A DNA stretch of 64,000 nucleotides from Mesoflavibacter zeaxanthinifaciens DSM 18436 (GTDB lineage: Bacteria > Bacteroidota > Bacteroidia > Flavobacteriales > Flavobacteriaceae), in contig NZ_AULQ01000007.1 in NCBI RefSeq assembly GCF_000422365.1, positions 1 through 64,000 of the forward strand. The letters are read 5' to 3'. The translations under genes were made by a program, and so were the position numbers. Position 1 is the first letter of the stretch, and every line of letters begins with the position of its first letter. The notes below the pieces were generated by a model. That model searched no databases and had not been told where the DNA came from. It worked only from the letters and a program-made list of their open reading frames with translations. Shown here piece after piece: positions 36,270 through 47,127 of the stretch.

Positions 36270-38216
36270 TTAATTTAAATCCTGTTTTACTTGTTTTAAA
36301 ACGTCTTTATTAAGCTTGACTTTGTATTTATTAGAAAGCTCTTCTAACCATTTTTTTTCTTTATACTCTTGAAAATCGCTAATCACATTTCCTTTTGCTT
36401 CTTCAAAAGTTTTTTGTGTTTTGGGTAATACCGTATTGACTTTAACAACACTGTAAGCGTCGTTGTGCTTAAAGACTTTAGATGTGCCTTTTTGCATATT
36501 AAAGTCTTTTGGCAATGCTTGATGAGAAGTTGTAACTGTATCTTTTATAAAGCTTACACTAATATTTTTTTCTGAATTTATTTTTTGTTTTATAACATCT
36601 ATGCTAGTATTATTTTCTAGCATTTTTGCTACTTTTTTTATGTCTTTTTTGTTAACGGAAGATGCTATTATAACATCGGCTCTAGTATCAAAAAAGTATT
36701 TATCTTGATGTTGTTTGTAATAATTTGCTAACCCAATACTATCTTCTCTAGCAGCATTCCAAACTTTAGACTCCATTAAATCAAATAATAAAAGTCCGTC
36801 ACGATATTCGTTTAAAATATGTGCGTATTCTTCGTTTTCAAACTCTAAATTTTCTTCTTGATATTGTATTAGTTTTGATTCTAAAAACATTTTGTAGTTG
36901 CTTGCTACCAATTTATCAAATGGTTGTCTAGCTTGTCTACGACGTTGTGTATTATATAAAAAATCTGCAAATTCTTTATAGGTAACTTCTTTATCTTTTA
37001 TATTAAATAACACCTTTTTGCCTTCAAAATTTTCTGGTGTGTTCCAAGATCTTTGGTAGTAATTTTCATTTAAAATTGAAGTAAAGTAATGCAAAGCTTC
37101 TGGATTGTCTTTTACATTATATTTTTCTTTTAAATTGTTTATTCTGGAGTTGTTTATAACAACAGATCTAGAATCCTTTTTTACTTTAGCTTTTAGCTCG
37201 TTTTCCATCTCCTCAAAAGTAGCTAATCCTTTTTTGTCTATTAACTTAACAATATGGTAGCCGAATTCTGTTTTAAAAGGTTCTGTAATTTCTCCTTTTC
37301 TTTCTAAACCAAAAGCTTTTTCTTCAAAAATCTCTGAGCTTAATTGTCCTGCAGAAAAAGTATTTAATCTACCTCCTTTTTTGCTAGAGCTTTTATCTTC
37401 TGAAAACTGTTTTGCTAACGCCTCAAAGTCTTCTCCTTGCTTAATTCGTTTATAAATATCATTAATACGCTCTTCTTGAGACTCAGAATCTTGACCATCC
37501 TTATTTGTAAGCATGATATGGGCAACTGTTACTTCTCCTCTATTTTCTCTTTTATCGTTAACATAGACAATATGATAACCAAATTGTGTTTGAAAAGGTT
37601 GTGACCATTCGCCTACATTGGTATTATAAGCTGCTGTTTCAAATTCATATACCATTCTAAATGCAGTAAAATAACCTAACTCTTCTGCAAAAAGCGTACG
37701 ACCGTTATGTATGTCTTTTTTTACAGCTTCAAAGCCTTCTTCTAACACTCTATTTCTTAGCTTAATAATTTCGTCTTTAGCTTGTTTAAGCTGTTCTTCT
37801 GGAGCGTTTTTGTCTATTTTAACTAATATATGACGCGCATCAATCTCTTGGGTTAATCTATCGTAAGCTTCTTTTATAAGCTTTTCTGTAACCTCGTTAT
37901 TACTTAAGAAATTAGATGAAAGCTGTCTTTTATAACTTTCAAATTCTCTTAAATAAGCTTGTTTTTTATCTAAACCTAAAGCTTTAGCCTCGATTACTTT
38001 TAATTTATATTTTATGAAAAGATCAAGGTAATTATCTATATCTTTTTGAGACTCATCCTTAACCAATTCTAAATTCTTTTTATAAACTCTTACAAATTCT
38101 GAAGCATAAACAGGTGTTTCGTTTACTGTAAATAGAACTTGTTTTTCTTGCGCATTGACTTTACAAAATGCTAAAAAAACTATGACTGTTAAAGCAATTA
38201 AATGTCTTGATTTCAT
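36270..38216 (-). CDS. Periplasmic PpiC/SurA-type peptidyl-prolyl isomerase
   Basis: A 648-residue exported protein; I take the ATG at 38216 (MKSRHLIALTVIVFLAFCKVNAQ) over one ten codons upstream because it gives a clean signal peptide. Two parvulin domains follow the SurA-type N-terminal region: about 120-225 (IDARHILVKID to TQFGYHIVYV) and about 230-330 (VTVAHIMLTNK to TEFGYHIVKLIDKKG). The C-terminal 300 residues look like a further chaperone region, KVLFNIKDKEVTYKEFADFL onward. It leads a three-gene chaperone set. Confidence 0.9.
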   Translation of the reverse strand: MKSRHLIALTVIVFLAFCKVNAQEKQVLFTVNETPVYASEFVRVYKKNLELVKDESQKDIDNYLDLFIKYKLKVIEAKALGLDKKQAYLREFESYKRQLSSNFLSNNEVTEKLIKEAYDRLTQEIDARHILVKIDKNAPEEQLKQAKDEIIKLRNRVLEEGFEAVKKDIHNGRTLFAEELGYFTAFRMVYEFETAAYNTNVGEWSQPFQTQFGYHIVYVNDKRENRGEVTVAHIMLTNKDGQDSESQEERINDIYKRIKQGEDFEALAKQFSEDKSSSKKGGRLNTFSAGQLSSEIFEEKAFGLERKGEITEPFKTEFGYHIVKLIDKKGLATFEEMENELKAKVKKDSRSVVINNSRINNLKEKYNVKDNPEALHYFTSILNENYYQRSWNTPENFEGKKVLFNIKDKEVTYKEFADFLYNTQRRRQARQPFDKLVASNYKMFLESKLIQYQEENLEFENEEYAHILNEYRDGLLLFDLMESKVWNAAREDSIGLANYYKQHQDKYFFDTRADVIIASSVNKKDIKKVAKMLENNTSIDVIKQKINSEKNISVSFIKDTVTTSHQALPKDFNMQKGTSKVFKHNDAYSVVKVNTVLPKTQKTFEEAKGNVISDFQEYKEKKWLEELSNKYKVKLNKDVLKQVKQDLN

Positions 38217-38438
38217 ATGAATTGAGACTTGTTTTTTGAAGTACATGCAAAAATAGCAATATTACCTAATTACACAAGTTTAAAAAAGGTAACGCTAGTA
38301 GCTAGTTTTTTAGTATTAATTAAGAGTGAATAAACTATTCAAATTAACTATTTATCAACACGAAAACGTTTGAGTTAAAGGTATTCTTATTTTTTAATCA
38401 TTATAACAATATATTTATAAAAATTTAACATTTATAAC

Positions 38439-39179
38439 ATGAAACATATTTACTTTTTTTCTCTTTTGTTTTCTATTAGTTGTATAACTAAAGCACAAGA
38501 AACTCTGACGTTTTCTAGTTACAACGGAAACACCACTACACTAACTGCAACAACAACAACAGTTAATGATGAAATAACTATTGTTTTTGAAGATCAAGAT
38601 ATCATCAATAACTTTTATTCTGATGGACAAACTTTCATCCACATGTATGGAGGTTTAGATACCGATAGTGGTAGTTTTCAAGGTGCTCCAGGATTTAGTG
38701 ATCTTGCATCACAACCGCAATTAACATTAGTTCCTACAGATACAGATGTTAATGCAGGACCTAATACCTACAGCATTACTATTAATCTCGCTCAGCTATA
38801 TACTGGTGTCCCTAACGGCACTATGGTTTATGGATTTAACTTACTTTTTCAAAACCAATTTGGTGGCGGTGGCAATAACCAAACAGTAGATTTTTATATA
38901 AATCTAGTTGATGCAGAAAAAGACAGCACACTAAGCACAACAGACAACAATATTAATAATGCTAATATAAAAGTTATATCTAACGAGTTATTGATTAATA
39001 ATTACAATGGAGATTTAAACATCAAAGTTTACGACATTTTAGGGAAAATTGTTGACAATAACGCAAACATACAGGTTAACAATTCATACAAACACGCATT
39101 AGATCTACCAAAAAACAATATCTATATAGTAGTTTTAGAAACAAAAGATATGACCAAAACCATTAAAGTATTATTGTAG
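38439..39179 (+). CDS. Secreted protein with type IX sorting domain
   Basis: A 246-residue secreted protein: signal MKHIYFFSLLFSISCITKAQ, a central beta-rich region (about 20-160) of unknown function, and a C-terminal sorting domain of type A (about 170-246) with LLINNYNGDLNIKVYDILGK, LDLPKNNIYIVVLE and the final KTIKVLL. The type IX system would carry it to the surface or outside. The central domain is Thr- and Asn-rich and I do not recognise it. Confidence 0.8.
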   Translation: MKHIYFFSLLFSISCITKAQETLTFSSYNGNTTTLTATTTTVNDEITIVFEDQDIINNFYSDGQTFIHMYGGLDTDSGSFQGAPGFSDLASQPQLTLVPTDTDVNAGPNTYSITINLAQLYTGVPNGTMVYGFNLLFQNQFGGGGNNQTVDFYINLVDAEKDSTLSTTDNNINNANIKVISNELLINNYNGDLNIKVYDILGKIVDNNANIQVNNSYKHALDLPKNNIYIVVLETKDMTKTIKVLL

Positions 39180-39211
39180 TTAATCCTACAATACTGGTAT
39201 TTTGCATAATA

Positions 39212-39246
39212 AAAGTGATTGAAATTTTTTCAATCGCTTTTTTTTT
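39212..39246 (+). terminator. Terminator of the sorting-domain gene
   Basis: AGTGATTGAA and TTCAATCGCT pair with one G-T wobble around a T loop and are followed by a run of Ts. Confidence 0.75.
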
Positions 39247-39273
39247 ATACTTTAATTTAGAAATTGAAATTTG

Positions 39274-39732
39274 ATGCTAAGTTATACTTCTGAAATACTA
39301 ATTAATAAACCTATTACTACTTGCTTTACAGAAATTGTTAACCTTGATAGTATGAAGTACTGGCAAGAAGGCTTAATTAGTTTTGCGCATATCTCCGGTA
39401 CACCAAGAAAAATAGGTTCTACTATTCAACTTAATTATCAATTTGGTAAACGAAAAATGGAACTTACAGAAAGTGTTACCCACAGAAAAGATAATCATTC
39501 TATTCATTTTAATTTTGATACTAAAATGATGCATAACGTGCAGCAAAATTTCTTTGAAATTATAGATGATGATACTACAAAGTGGATTAGTCATAATCAA
39601 TTTTTACCAAGAAATTTCACTTCAAGAATAATGCTTGTTTTAATGCCCAAAGCATTTAAAAAACAAAGTAAAAAGTACTTAGTTAACTTTAAAAACTACG
39701 TAGAAAACGGCACCTCAATAATTATAAAATAA
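39274..39732 (+). CDS. SRPBCC-fold protein
   Basis: A 152-residue soluble protein that looks like a START/SRPBCC lipid-binding fold: ILINKPITTCFTEIVNLDSMKYWQEG at the start matches the usual first strand and helix pair, and KAFKKQSKKYLVNFKNYVENG is the C-terminal helix. I start it at the ATG at 39274, three bases after an in-frame TTG. Ligand unknown. Its stop overlaps the next start by one base. Confidence 0.7.
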   Translation: MLSYTSEILINKPITTCFTEIVNLDSMKYWQEGLISFAHISGTPRKIGSTIQLNYQFGKRKMELTESVTHRKDNHSIHFNFDTKMMHNVQQNFFEIIDDDTTKWISHNQFLPRNFTSRIMLVLMPKAFKKQSKKYLVNFKNYVENGTSIIIK

Positions 39733-39968
39733 TGAGACAATTAAAACTAATTTGGGATTTTAGAGGTCCTGATGCTTTAAAAATTGCAGAACACCATGTA
39801 ATACATCTAAAAGAATATATAACTCTTCAAAACACCAATCTAAACATCACTGGTTATCAAGAATTATCACCCATGCATAGTATTGCTTTTATGGTTGTTG
39901 ATGAAATTGAAATGAAACCAATACGTGATGCTTTAAAACCACATCGTGGACAGATTTATAATCCGTAA
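39732..39968 (+). CDS. Small conserved-looking protein, unknown
   Basis: A 78-residue protein with no membrane segment or signal peptide. It has two histidines close together (AEHHVIHLKEY) and ends KPHRGQIYNP. The one-base overlap with the SRPBCC gene (TAATG) argues that it is a real, coupled gene. I do not recognise a family. Confidence 0.6.
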   Translation: MRQLKLIWDFRGPDALKIAEHHVIHLKEYITLQNTNLNITGYQELSPMHSIAFMVVDEIEMKPIRDALKPHRGQIYNP

Positions 39969-39979
39969 TATCTCTTTTA

Positions 39980-40234
39980 TTGAATCACAATACAATCCAG
40001 CTAATTAAAATATACAGTTTAAGTCTGTTAAGTATTTTTGGTTATTATTTATTGGATACAACAACTGTAATCCCTACGATTTTAGAGAAAACCAAAAACT
40101 CCAAATACCAAGGATTTCTTACCTTTTTCTTTTCAGGAATTATTAAATATGGTTTATTAGCTATTGGAATTTTATCAATTGTAATTGTTAGTTTTTTAGT
40201 GATTAGAAAACAGTTTCTAACAAAACACAAATAA
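39980..40234 (+). CDS. Small two-helix membrane protein, unknown
   Basis: An 84-residue protein that begins at a TTG codon and has two hydrophobic helices (about 8-32 and 45-76) and a basic tail (RKQFLTKHK). It lies 11 bases after the 78-residue gene and right before a terminator, so it closes a three-gene set. No family is recognised, and the start codon is a guess. Confidence 0.5.
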   Translation: MNHNTIQLIKIYSLSLLSIFGYYLLDTTTVIPTILEKTKNSKYQGFLTFFFSGIIKYGLLAIGILSIVIVSFLVIRKQFLTKHK

Positions 40235-40263
40235 AAAAGCACAACAATTATGTTGTGCTTTTT
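40235..40263. terminator. Bidirectional terminator
   Basis: AAAAGCACAACA and TGTTGTGCTTTT pair around ATTA with T runs in both directions; it can end both the small-gene set and guaB. Confidence 0.85.
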
Positions 40264-40285
40264 AACTATCTATTAATAATTAAAA

Positions 40286-41791
<1,506 letters not shown>

Positions 41792-41867
41792 TTATATATG
41801 AAACTATCTCGAAATTTTTTCTCTTATAAAATCTTTCCGAAAATTATCTTTATTTATTCTAAATAAG

Positions 41868-41899
41868 TTTTGAAAAACTAAAAATGAATATTATTTTTG
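41868..41899 (+). promoter_or_regulatory. TonB-receptor gene promoter
   Basis: TTTTG (41868-41872), 19 bases, TATTTTTG (41892-41899) fits the Bacteroidota promoter. Transcription would start about 30 bases before the ATG at 41938. I see no Fur-box-like palindrome around it. Confidence 0.6.
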
Positions 41900-41937
41900 C
41901 ACGCTGAAAACAAATTATTTTTAATCAGTCTAAATAA

Positions 41938-44169
41938 ATGAGAACTAAATTTTTATTCTTCATCTTATTAATTACTAGTAGTGTAATAGCTCAAAACACA
42001 AAAGATTCTATTACCAACAATACAGATTCTATTCAAAAATTAGAAGAAGTTTTAATTAAAACAAATGTAATATTTGGTAACAAATACATGGCAAAAAACC
42101 GCACAGGTTCTGCATATTACATTTCGCCAACAGAATTAAAAAAACTAGGTTACACAGATATTAACCGTGTTTTAAAAACTGTTCCTGGTGTAACCATTGT
42201 AGAAGAAGATGGTTTTGGTCTACGTCCTAACATTAGTTTAAGAGGTACTTCTCCAGAACGTAGTGCAAAAATTAGCTTAATGGAAGATGGTGTATTGATT
42301 GCTCCTGCACCATACAGTGCTTCTGCTGCTTATTACTTTCCTTCTGTTGCACGAATGGAAGCTGTAGAAATTTTAAAAGGTAGTAGCCAAGTGCAATATG
42401 GTCCTTTTACTTCTGGTGGTGCTATAAATATGGTGTCTACACAAATTCCTGATCATTTTTCTGGTAGAATTAAAGCCTCTTACGGAAGCTTTAACAGCGG
42501 ACAAGTTTATGCGTCTGTTGGAGACAGCAACAAAAATTTTGGATATAATGTTGAATATTTAAACTTTAATTCTGATGGATTTAAAAATCTATTAAACAAT
42601 GCAAATACTGGGTTTGACAAGAATGACGTTGTTGCTAAATTTAGATTGAACACAGATAAAGAAGCAAAAATTCAACAAAGTTTTGAAACTAAATTTCAGT
42701 TTGCAGATGAAGTGTCTAATGAGACCTACCTAGGATTAACAGACACAGATTTTAAGAATAATCCTTTTGATAGATACGCAAGTTCTCAAGAAGATAAAAT
42801 GACTAATGAGCATATTCAATTATTATTAACTCATAACATTGAGTTTTCTAAAAATTTCGCCATTACAACCAATGGTTACTTTAATAGATTTGAAAGAAAC
42901 TGGTATAAATTAAACGATATTACAGCTAATGGTGATAATGTAAGTATTGCTAACATTGTATCTAATCCAGATTTATATCCTACCCATTTTAGTTACATGA
43001 CAGGTTTAGAAAACTCACCAGCAGATGCTTTAACGGTTAAAGCAAATAATCGTAAGTACATTTCTAAAGGTGTTCAAACTAAATTAGATTATCATTTTTA
43101 TGGTGAAAACACATTTCATGATATTGAACTAGGGTTAAGATATCACTATGATGAAGAAGATCGTTTTCAATGGAAAGACTACTACAGCATTGAAAATAAT
43201 TCTATGCAATTAACGACTAAAGGTATACCTGGTACAGATGCTAACAGGATTAGTAGTGCAAATGCTTTTGCTTCATACATTATGTATAAGTTTAAATATA
43301 AAAACTTAACATTAACTCCTGGTTTACGTTACGAAAACATTGTGCTTAAACGTGAAAACTATGGCACAAGTGATATAAGCAGAACAGGTAGTATTTTATC
43401 TGTAAGAGAAAACAAAGTAGATATTTTTATACCTGGTATTGGTTTTAATTACAAATTCAATAACAACTACTCTGTTTTTGGTGGTGTACATAAAGGATTT
43501 TCGCCTCCAGGAAATGAAGATGGTCAAAAACCAGAAGAAAGTATTAACTATGAATTAGGTTCTAGATTTAACTTTAAAGGCATTCAAGGTGAAGTTGTGG
43601 CCTTTTACAACGACTACAGCAACCTTTTAGGTAGTGATCTTGCTGCTAGTGGCGGAACAGGTAGTTTAGATATGTTTAACGCAGGAGAATCTACCGTAAA
43701 AGGACTAGAAGTTCTTTTAAATTATGATGCACTTCAAAATAACACCAACTTTTCTTTACCTATTACTTTAGGTTATACATATACTGATACTGAGTTTTTA
43801 AACAATTTTGGTAGTGATGATGGTATTTGGGGAACTGTTTCTGAAGGAGATGAAATACCATATATTGCAAAGCATCAATTAAATGCAAGTATTGGTTTAG
43901 AACACAAAAAATATTCAATTAACTTAAACGGAAGATATAATGGTGCTTTTAGAACAGTATCTGGTACTGGATCTATTCCTGATAATCAAAAAGTAGAATC
44001 GGCTATCGTTTTAGATTTAGCTGGTCGTTACCATATCACTTCAAAATTAAGTGCAACAGCTAACATTATTAACCTACTAGATAATGAATACGCAGTATCA
44101 AGAGTACCTGCAGGATTAAGACCTGGTCATCCTTTTGGTATCTATGCTGGATTAGAATTTCAGTTTTAA
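41938..44169 (+). CDS. FecA-like TonB-dependent receptor
   Basis: A 743-residue outer membrane receptor. It has a signal peptide (MRTKFLFFILLITSSVIAQ), a short N-terminal region, a plug domain (about 45-175: LGYTDINRVLKTVPGVTIVE, LRPNISLRGTSPERS, GSSQVQYGPFTSGGAINMVS), and a 22-strand barrel ending GIYAGLEFQF with the C-terminal aromatic. The plug resembles ferric citrate and other siderophore receptors (FecA group). There is no carboxypeptidase-like N-terminal domain and no adjacent SusD, so it is not a SusC glycan importer. The ligand is not determined. Confidence 0.88.
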   Translation: MRTKFLFFILLITSSVIAQNTKDSITNNTDSIQKLEEVLIKTNVIFGNKYMAKNRTGSAYYISPTELKKLGYTDINRVLKTVPGVTIVEEDGFGLRPNISLRGTSPERSAKISLMEDGVLIAPAPYSASAAYYFPSVARMEAVEILKGSSQVQYGPFTSGGAINMVSTQIPDHFSGRIKASYGSFNSGQVYASVGDSNKNFGYNVEYLNFNSDGFKNLLNNANTGFDKNDVVAKFRLNTDKEAKIQQSFETKFQFADEVSNETYLGLTDTDFKNNPFDRYASSQEDKMTNEHIQLLLTHNIEFSKNFAITTNGYFNRFERNWYKLNDITANGDNVSIANIVSNPDLYPTHFSYMTGLENSPADALTVKANNRKYISKGVQTKLDYHFYGENTFHDIELGLRYHYDEEDRFQWKDYYSIENNSMQLTTKGIPGTDANRISSANAFASYIMYKFKYKNLTLTPGLRYENIVLKRENYGTSDISRTGSILSVRENKVDIFIPGIGFNYKFNNNYSVFGGVHKGFSPPGNEDGQKPEESINYELGSRFNFKGIQGEVVAFYNDYSNLLGSDLAASGGTGSLDMFNAGESTVKGLEVLLNYDALQNNTNFSLPITLGYTYTDTEFLNNFGSDDGIWGTVSEGDEIPYIAKHQLNASIGLEHKKYSINLNGRYNGAFRTVSGTGSIPDNQKVESAIVLDLAGRYHITSKLSATANIINLLDNEYAVSRVPAGLRPGHPFGIYAGLEFQF

Positions 44170-44197
44170 AAAGTAAAAAATTAGTTAAAAAAAAAAA

Positions 44198-44228
44198 AGA
44201 GCTTGTAAAATATACAAGCTCTTTTTTT
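44198..44228. terminator. Terminator after the TonB receptor
   Basis: AGAGCTTGTA and TACAAGCTCT form a ten-base-pair stem with long flanking A and T runs. It touches the last codon of the convergent lyase gene and may serve both. Confidence 0.8.
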
Positions 44229-45093
44229 AATGATAAAAATTGAAAATTTTACTCGCCTCATTATATGCGCTTTCAAAAGACATCGCATTTAAGTCATGCG
44301 CTTTTTTTGTAGTTAGATAAGAAAAGACTTTTTCTGTTGGCATATTTCCGGTTAATTCATCTTTAGCCATAGGACAACCGCCAAAACCTTGTATAGCACC
44401 ATCAAAACGTCTACAACCTGCATTGTAAGCAGCATCTACTTTTTCAAACCAAGTGCTTGGTGTAGTGTGTAAATGTGCACCAAATTCGATATTTTGATAT
44501 TTCGGAATTAAATTTGAAAACAAATAATCTATATTTTCTGGATTAGATGTACCAACTGTATCACTCAAGGATAAAATTTCTACACCCATTTTACTCAGTT
44601 TTTCTGTCCAATCGCCTACTATTTCAACATTCCAAGGATCACCGTAAGGATTACCAAATCCCATGGAAATATAAACAACCACCTTTTTATTAGCTTGATT
44701 TGCTGTGTTTAAAATGTCGTTTAACAAGTCTACAGATTGTGCTATTGTTTTATGTGTATTACGCATTTGAAAGTTTTCTGAAATAGAAAACGGATAACCC
44801 AAATAATCAATTTCTGGATGTTGACAAGCATCTTGTGCACCACGTAAATTTGCTACAATTGCCAATAATTTACTTTTGGTTTTGCTTAAATCTAATTGCG
44901 CTAACACTTCGGCTGTATCTACCATTTGCGGTATAGCTTTAGGCGACACAAAACTTCCAAAATCTATTGTATCAAAACCTACACGTAATAAAGATTGTAT
45001 GTACTGTACTTTTTTTTCGGTAGGAATAAATTGCTTGATGCCTTGCATGGCATCTCGCGGACATTCGATTACTTTTACTAGGTCGTTTTTCAT
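44227..45093 (-). CDS. Hydroxymethylglutaryl-CoA lyase
   Basis: Cleaves HMG-CoA to acetoacetate and acetyl-CoA, the last step of leucine breakdown. The 288-residue HMGL-type barrel has the N-terminal catalytic Arg in VIECPRDAMQ, metal histidines in FGAHLHTT and the loop with the catalytic cysteine QGFGGCPMAKDELTGN. That loop is the mark of HMG-CoA lyase within the family. No leucine-degradation neighbour is in view. Confidence 0.9.
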   Translation of the reverse strand: MKNDLVKVIECPRDAMQGIKQFIPTEKKVQYIQSLLRVGFDTIDFGSFVSPKAIPQMVDTAEVLAQLDLSKTKSKLLAIVANLRGAQDACQHPEIDYLGYPFSISENFQMRNTHKTIAQSVDLLNDILNTANQANKKVVVYISMGFGNPYGDPWNVEIVGDWTEKLSKMGVEILSLSDTVGTSNPENIDYLFSNLIPKYQNIEFGAHLHTTPSTWFEKVDAAYNAGCRRFDGAIQGFGGCPMAKDELTGNMPTEKVFSYLTTKKAHDLNAMSFESAYNEASKIFNFYH

Positions 45094-45130
45094 GGTCTTT
45101 CAAAGATAAAAAAGAAATAGATTTTTGGCT

Positions 45131-45757
45131 TTATTTCTTCTGAAAAAAGATGAATACAGCAATTCCTACAAACACAACTATTTGCAACCATTTTAGTACT
45201 AATCCGGTGTTTTTATTCTGTTTTAAATACTCCGAAATAAATCCTGAAAGCACTGCGATTGTAGAAAATATAATTAAAGATGTGAGCATAAACAGTAATC
45301 CCAACACATAAAATTGCGTTACTGTTGATAAGGTTTCTGAAAATAAAAACCCAGGAAAAAATGCCAAAAAGAAAATAGACACTTTTGGGTTTAATACATT
45401 CATTATTACACCTTGTTTAAATAGTTGCCACAAACTTTTTTTTGGTGTGTTTTCAGTAGTTAAAGCAACTTCAGCATCACTTTGATATACTTTATAAGCC
45501 AAATACAATAAGTAAACAGCGCCTAAAATTTTAAGGATTAGAAAAAGTGTATCGTTATTTTTAATAATAGCAGACACACCAAAAGCAACCAATGTTGTGT
45601 GTACTAAACAACCAGAAATTAAACCTGCAACGGTTGCTAAACCATAATTACGACCATTAGTTATGCTTTGCATTAACACATAAATATTATCTGGTCCAGG
45701 CGATATGGCTAAAGCAGAGGTCGCTACAACAAACCCAAATAAGGTTTCAACAGTCAT
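45131..45757 (-). CDS. LysE/RhtB family amino acid exporter
   Basis: A 208-residue membrane protein with six hydrophobic segments and the family start ATSALAISPGPDNIYVLMQS, where the PGP motif is conserved. LysE/RhtB proteins export amino acids such as lysine, homoserine and threonine; the substrate is open. Its ATG is one base downstream of the pyrD stop, which suggests co-expression with pyrD. Confidence 0.88.
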   Translation of the reverse strand: MTVETLFGFVVATSALAISPGPDNIYVLMQSITNGRNYGLATVAGLISGCLVHTTLVAFGVSAIIKNNDTLFLILKILGAVYLLYLAYKVYQSDAEVALTTENTPKKSLWQLFKQGVIMNVLNPKVSIFFLAFFPGFLFSETLSTVTQFYVLGLLFMLTSLIIFSTIAVLSGFISEYLKQNKNTGLVLKWLQIVVFVGIAVFIFFQKK

Positions 45758-46810
45758 TTAATTTTGGGTTAAAATAGCTTGATTAATCTGCTTGATTAAT
45801 CGTGGTCCTTCATAAATAAAACCAGTATAAATCTGAACTAAATCTGCTCCAGCTTCTAGTTTTTCTAATGCATCTTCAGCACTGTGTATTCCACCAACAC
45901 CAATAATCGGGAAAGCTTTATTACTTTTTTCTGCTAGGTACTTAATCACTTTTGTAGATTTATCTTTTATAGGTTGACCGCTTAAACCTCCATTTCCGAT
46001 AGCTTCCAGACGTTCTTTTGGTGTTTTTAATCCTGTACGATCTACAGATGTATTGGTAGCAATAACTCCATCTAGTTTTGTTTCTTTGATGATTTCTATA
46101 ATTTCATCTAACTGAATGGTATTTAAATCTGGAGCAATCTTAAGTAAAATTGGTTTTTTAGGTCTCGACTGCGCTCGACCTGACAATTCTTCGTTAGCTT
46201 TTTGCACTTCGCTAATCAGTTCTAACAAATAATCTTTATCGGTTAATTTAGCGTGACTTCCAACGTTTGGACAACTTACATTAAGCACAAAATAATCAAC
46301 ATACGGATGTAAACCTTTAAAACACTCAAGATAATCTCTAGTGTAATCTTCTGGTGCTGTATCGGTGTTTTTTCCAATATTTCCACCAATAATTAACTTT
46401 CCTTTATTTTGTTTTAATTTTGTAATTGCAGCTTCTAAACCTTCGTTATTAAAACCCATACGGTTTATAATTCCTTGGTCGTCTTTTAATCTAAACAAAC
46501 GTTTTTTTGGATTTCCAGCTTGTCCTTTTGGTGTAACTGTTCCTATTTCTATAAATCCAAAACCAAAATTGGCTAATTCATTATACAGCACTGCATTTTT
46601 ATCAAAACCTGCTGCTAATCCTACTGGATTTTTAAAGGTTAATCCAAAAAGGTTGCGTTGTAGTTGCTTATCTTCTACAACATATAAACGTCTAAACACC
46701 GAAGTCATTCCTGGTATTTTAGAGGTTATTTTAACAAGCTTAAATGTAAAATGATGAATTTTTTCAGGATCGAAACTAAAAAAAAGCGGTCTTAGAAGGG
46801 ATTTGTACAT
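45758..46810 (-). CDS. pyrD: Dihydroorotate dehydrogenase (quinone), with REP-like insertion
   Basis: Class 2, membrane-associated enzyme of pyrimidine synthesis. I start it at 46810 ([20 protein letters not shown]), six codons inside the longest frame, to match the family. The 350 residues include the N-terminal quinone-tunnel helices, [25 protein letters not shown] with the FMN site, the catalytic serine in LNVSCPNVG, and [15 protein letters not shown]. Residues encoded at about 46161-46185 (SGRAQSRP) come from a palindromic sequence of the type found between genes in this group of bacteria; the frame stays open. Confidence 0.95.
   Translation of the reverse strand: MYKSLLRPLFFSFDPEKIHHFTFKLVKITSKIPGMTSVFRRLYVVEDKQLQRNLFGLTFKNPVGLAAGFDKNAVLYNELANFGFGFIEIGTVTPKGQAGNPKKRLFRLKDDQGIINRMGFNNEGLEAAITKLKQNKGKLIIGGNIGKNTDTAPEDYTRDYLECFKGLHPYVDYFVLNVSCPNVGSHAKLTDKDYLLELISEVQKANEELSGRAQSRPKKPILLKIAPDLNTIQLDEIIEIIKETKLDGVIATNTSVDRTGLKTPKERLEAIGNGGLSGQPIKDKSTKVIKYLAEKSNKAFPIIGVGGIHSAEDALEKLEAGADLVQIYTGFIYEGPRLIKQINQAILTQN
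46161..46185. repeat. REP-like palindrome inside pyrD
   Basis: GGTCTCGACTGCGCTCGACC followed by TGACA. On the minus strand this reads TGTCA-GGTCGAGCGCAGTCGAGACC, close to the TCGAGCGCAGTCGAG palindromes I know as dispersed repeats in flavobacterial genomes. It lies in frame in a loop between the FMN-binding and [11 protein letters not shown] segments. Its GC content is far above that of the surrounding gene. Confidence 0.55.
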
Positions 46811-46894
46811 CGTGTAATGTTTGCACAAAAGTAGTGTGAAAAAATGTGATTTACAATTTATGTCGAAGCTCTTAACTGTTTTTAATAAAATTCG

Positions 46895-47038
46895 TCAGTT
46901 TGAGTGAATTTTTATGATTAAAATGAATAAAAATTTGTATCGAAAACAAGAATTTTTAATGTATTATTAGTTCTAGATAAAATTTTTTCGCTCAACTTCG
47001 ACTACGCTCAGTTGCCACTCAAAAATCACTCGAACTGA
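46895..47038. repeat. REP/MITE-like intergenic element
   Basis: The 317-base gap between pyrD and pepT holds inverted ends TCAGTTTGAGTGA (46895-46907) and TCACTCGAACTGA (47026-47038), with one mismatch, each next to an A/T run pointing inward. Near the right end is CAACT-TCGACTACGCTC-AGTTG (46993-47014), the CTGAGCGTAGTCGA-type palindrome related to the one in pyrD. The element does not contain a gene. The rest of the gap shows no further feature. Confidence 0.5.
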
Positions 47039-47127
47039 AGTTTATTTAATTTTACCAATAAATGTACTATTGAAAATCTTGAATAATTGTACTTTTATAC
47101 TTTCAAATAAAATAAACACTCCAAAAT

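Noticed and set aside
41938-44169. SusC-type glycan importer
   Set aside because: There is no carboxypeptidase-like N-terminal domain and no SusD gene next to it; the plug is FecA-like.
46829-47127. A hidden small gene in the pyrD-pepT gap
   Set aside because: No frame with a start and family character; the inverted ends and palindrome explain the structure seen.
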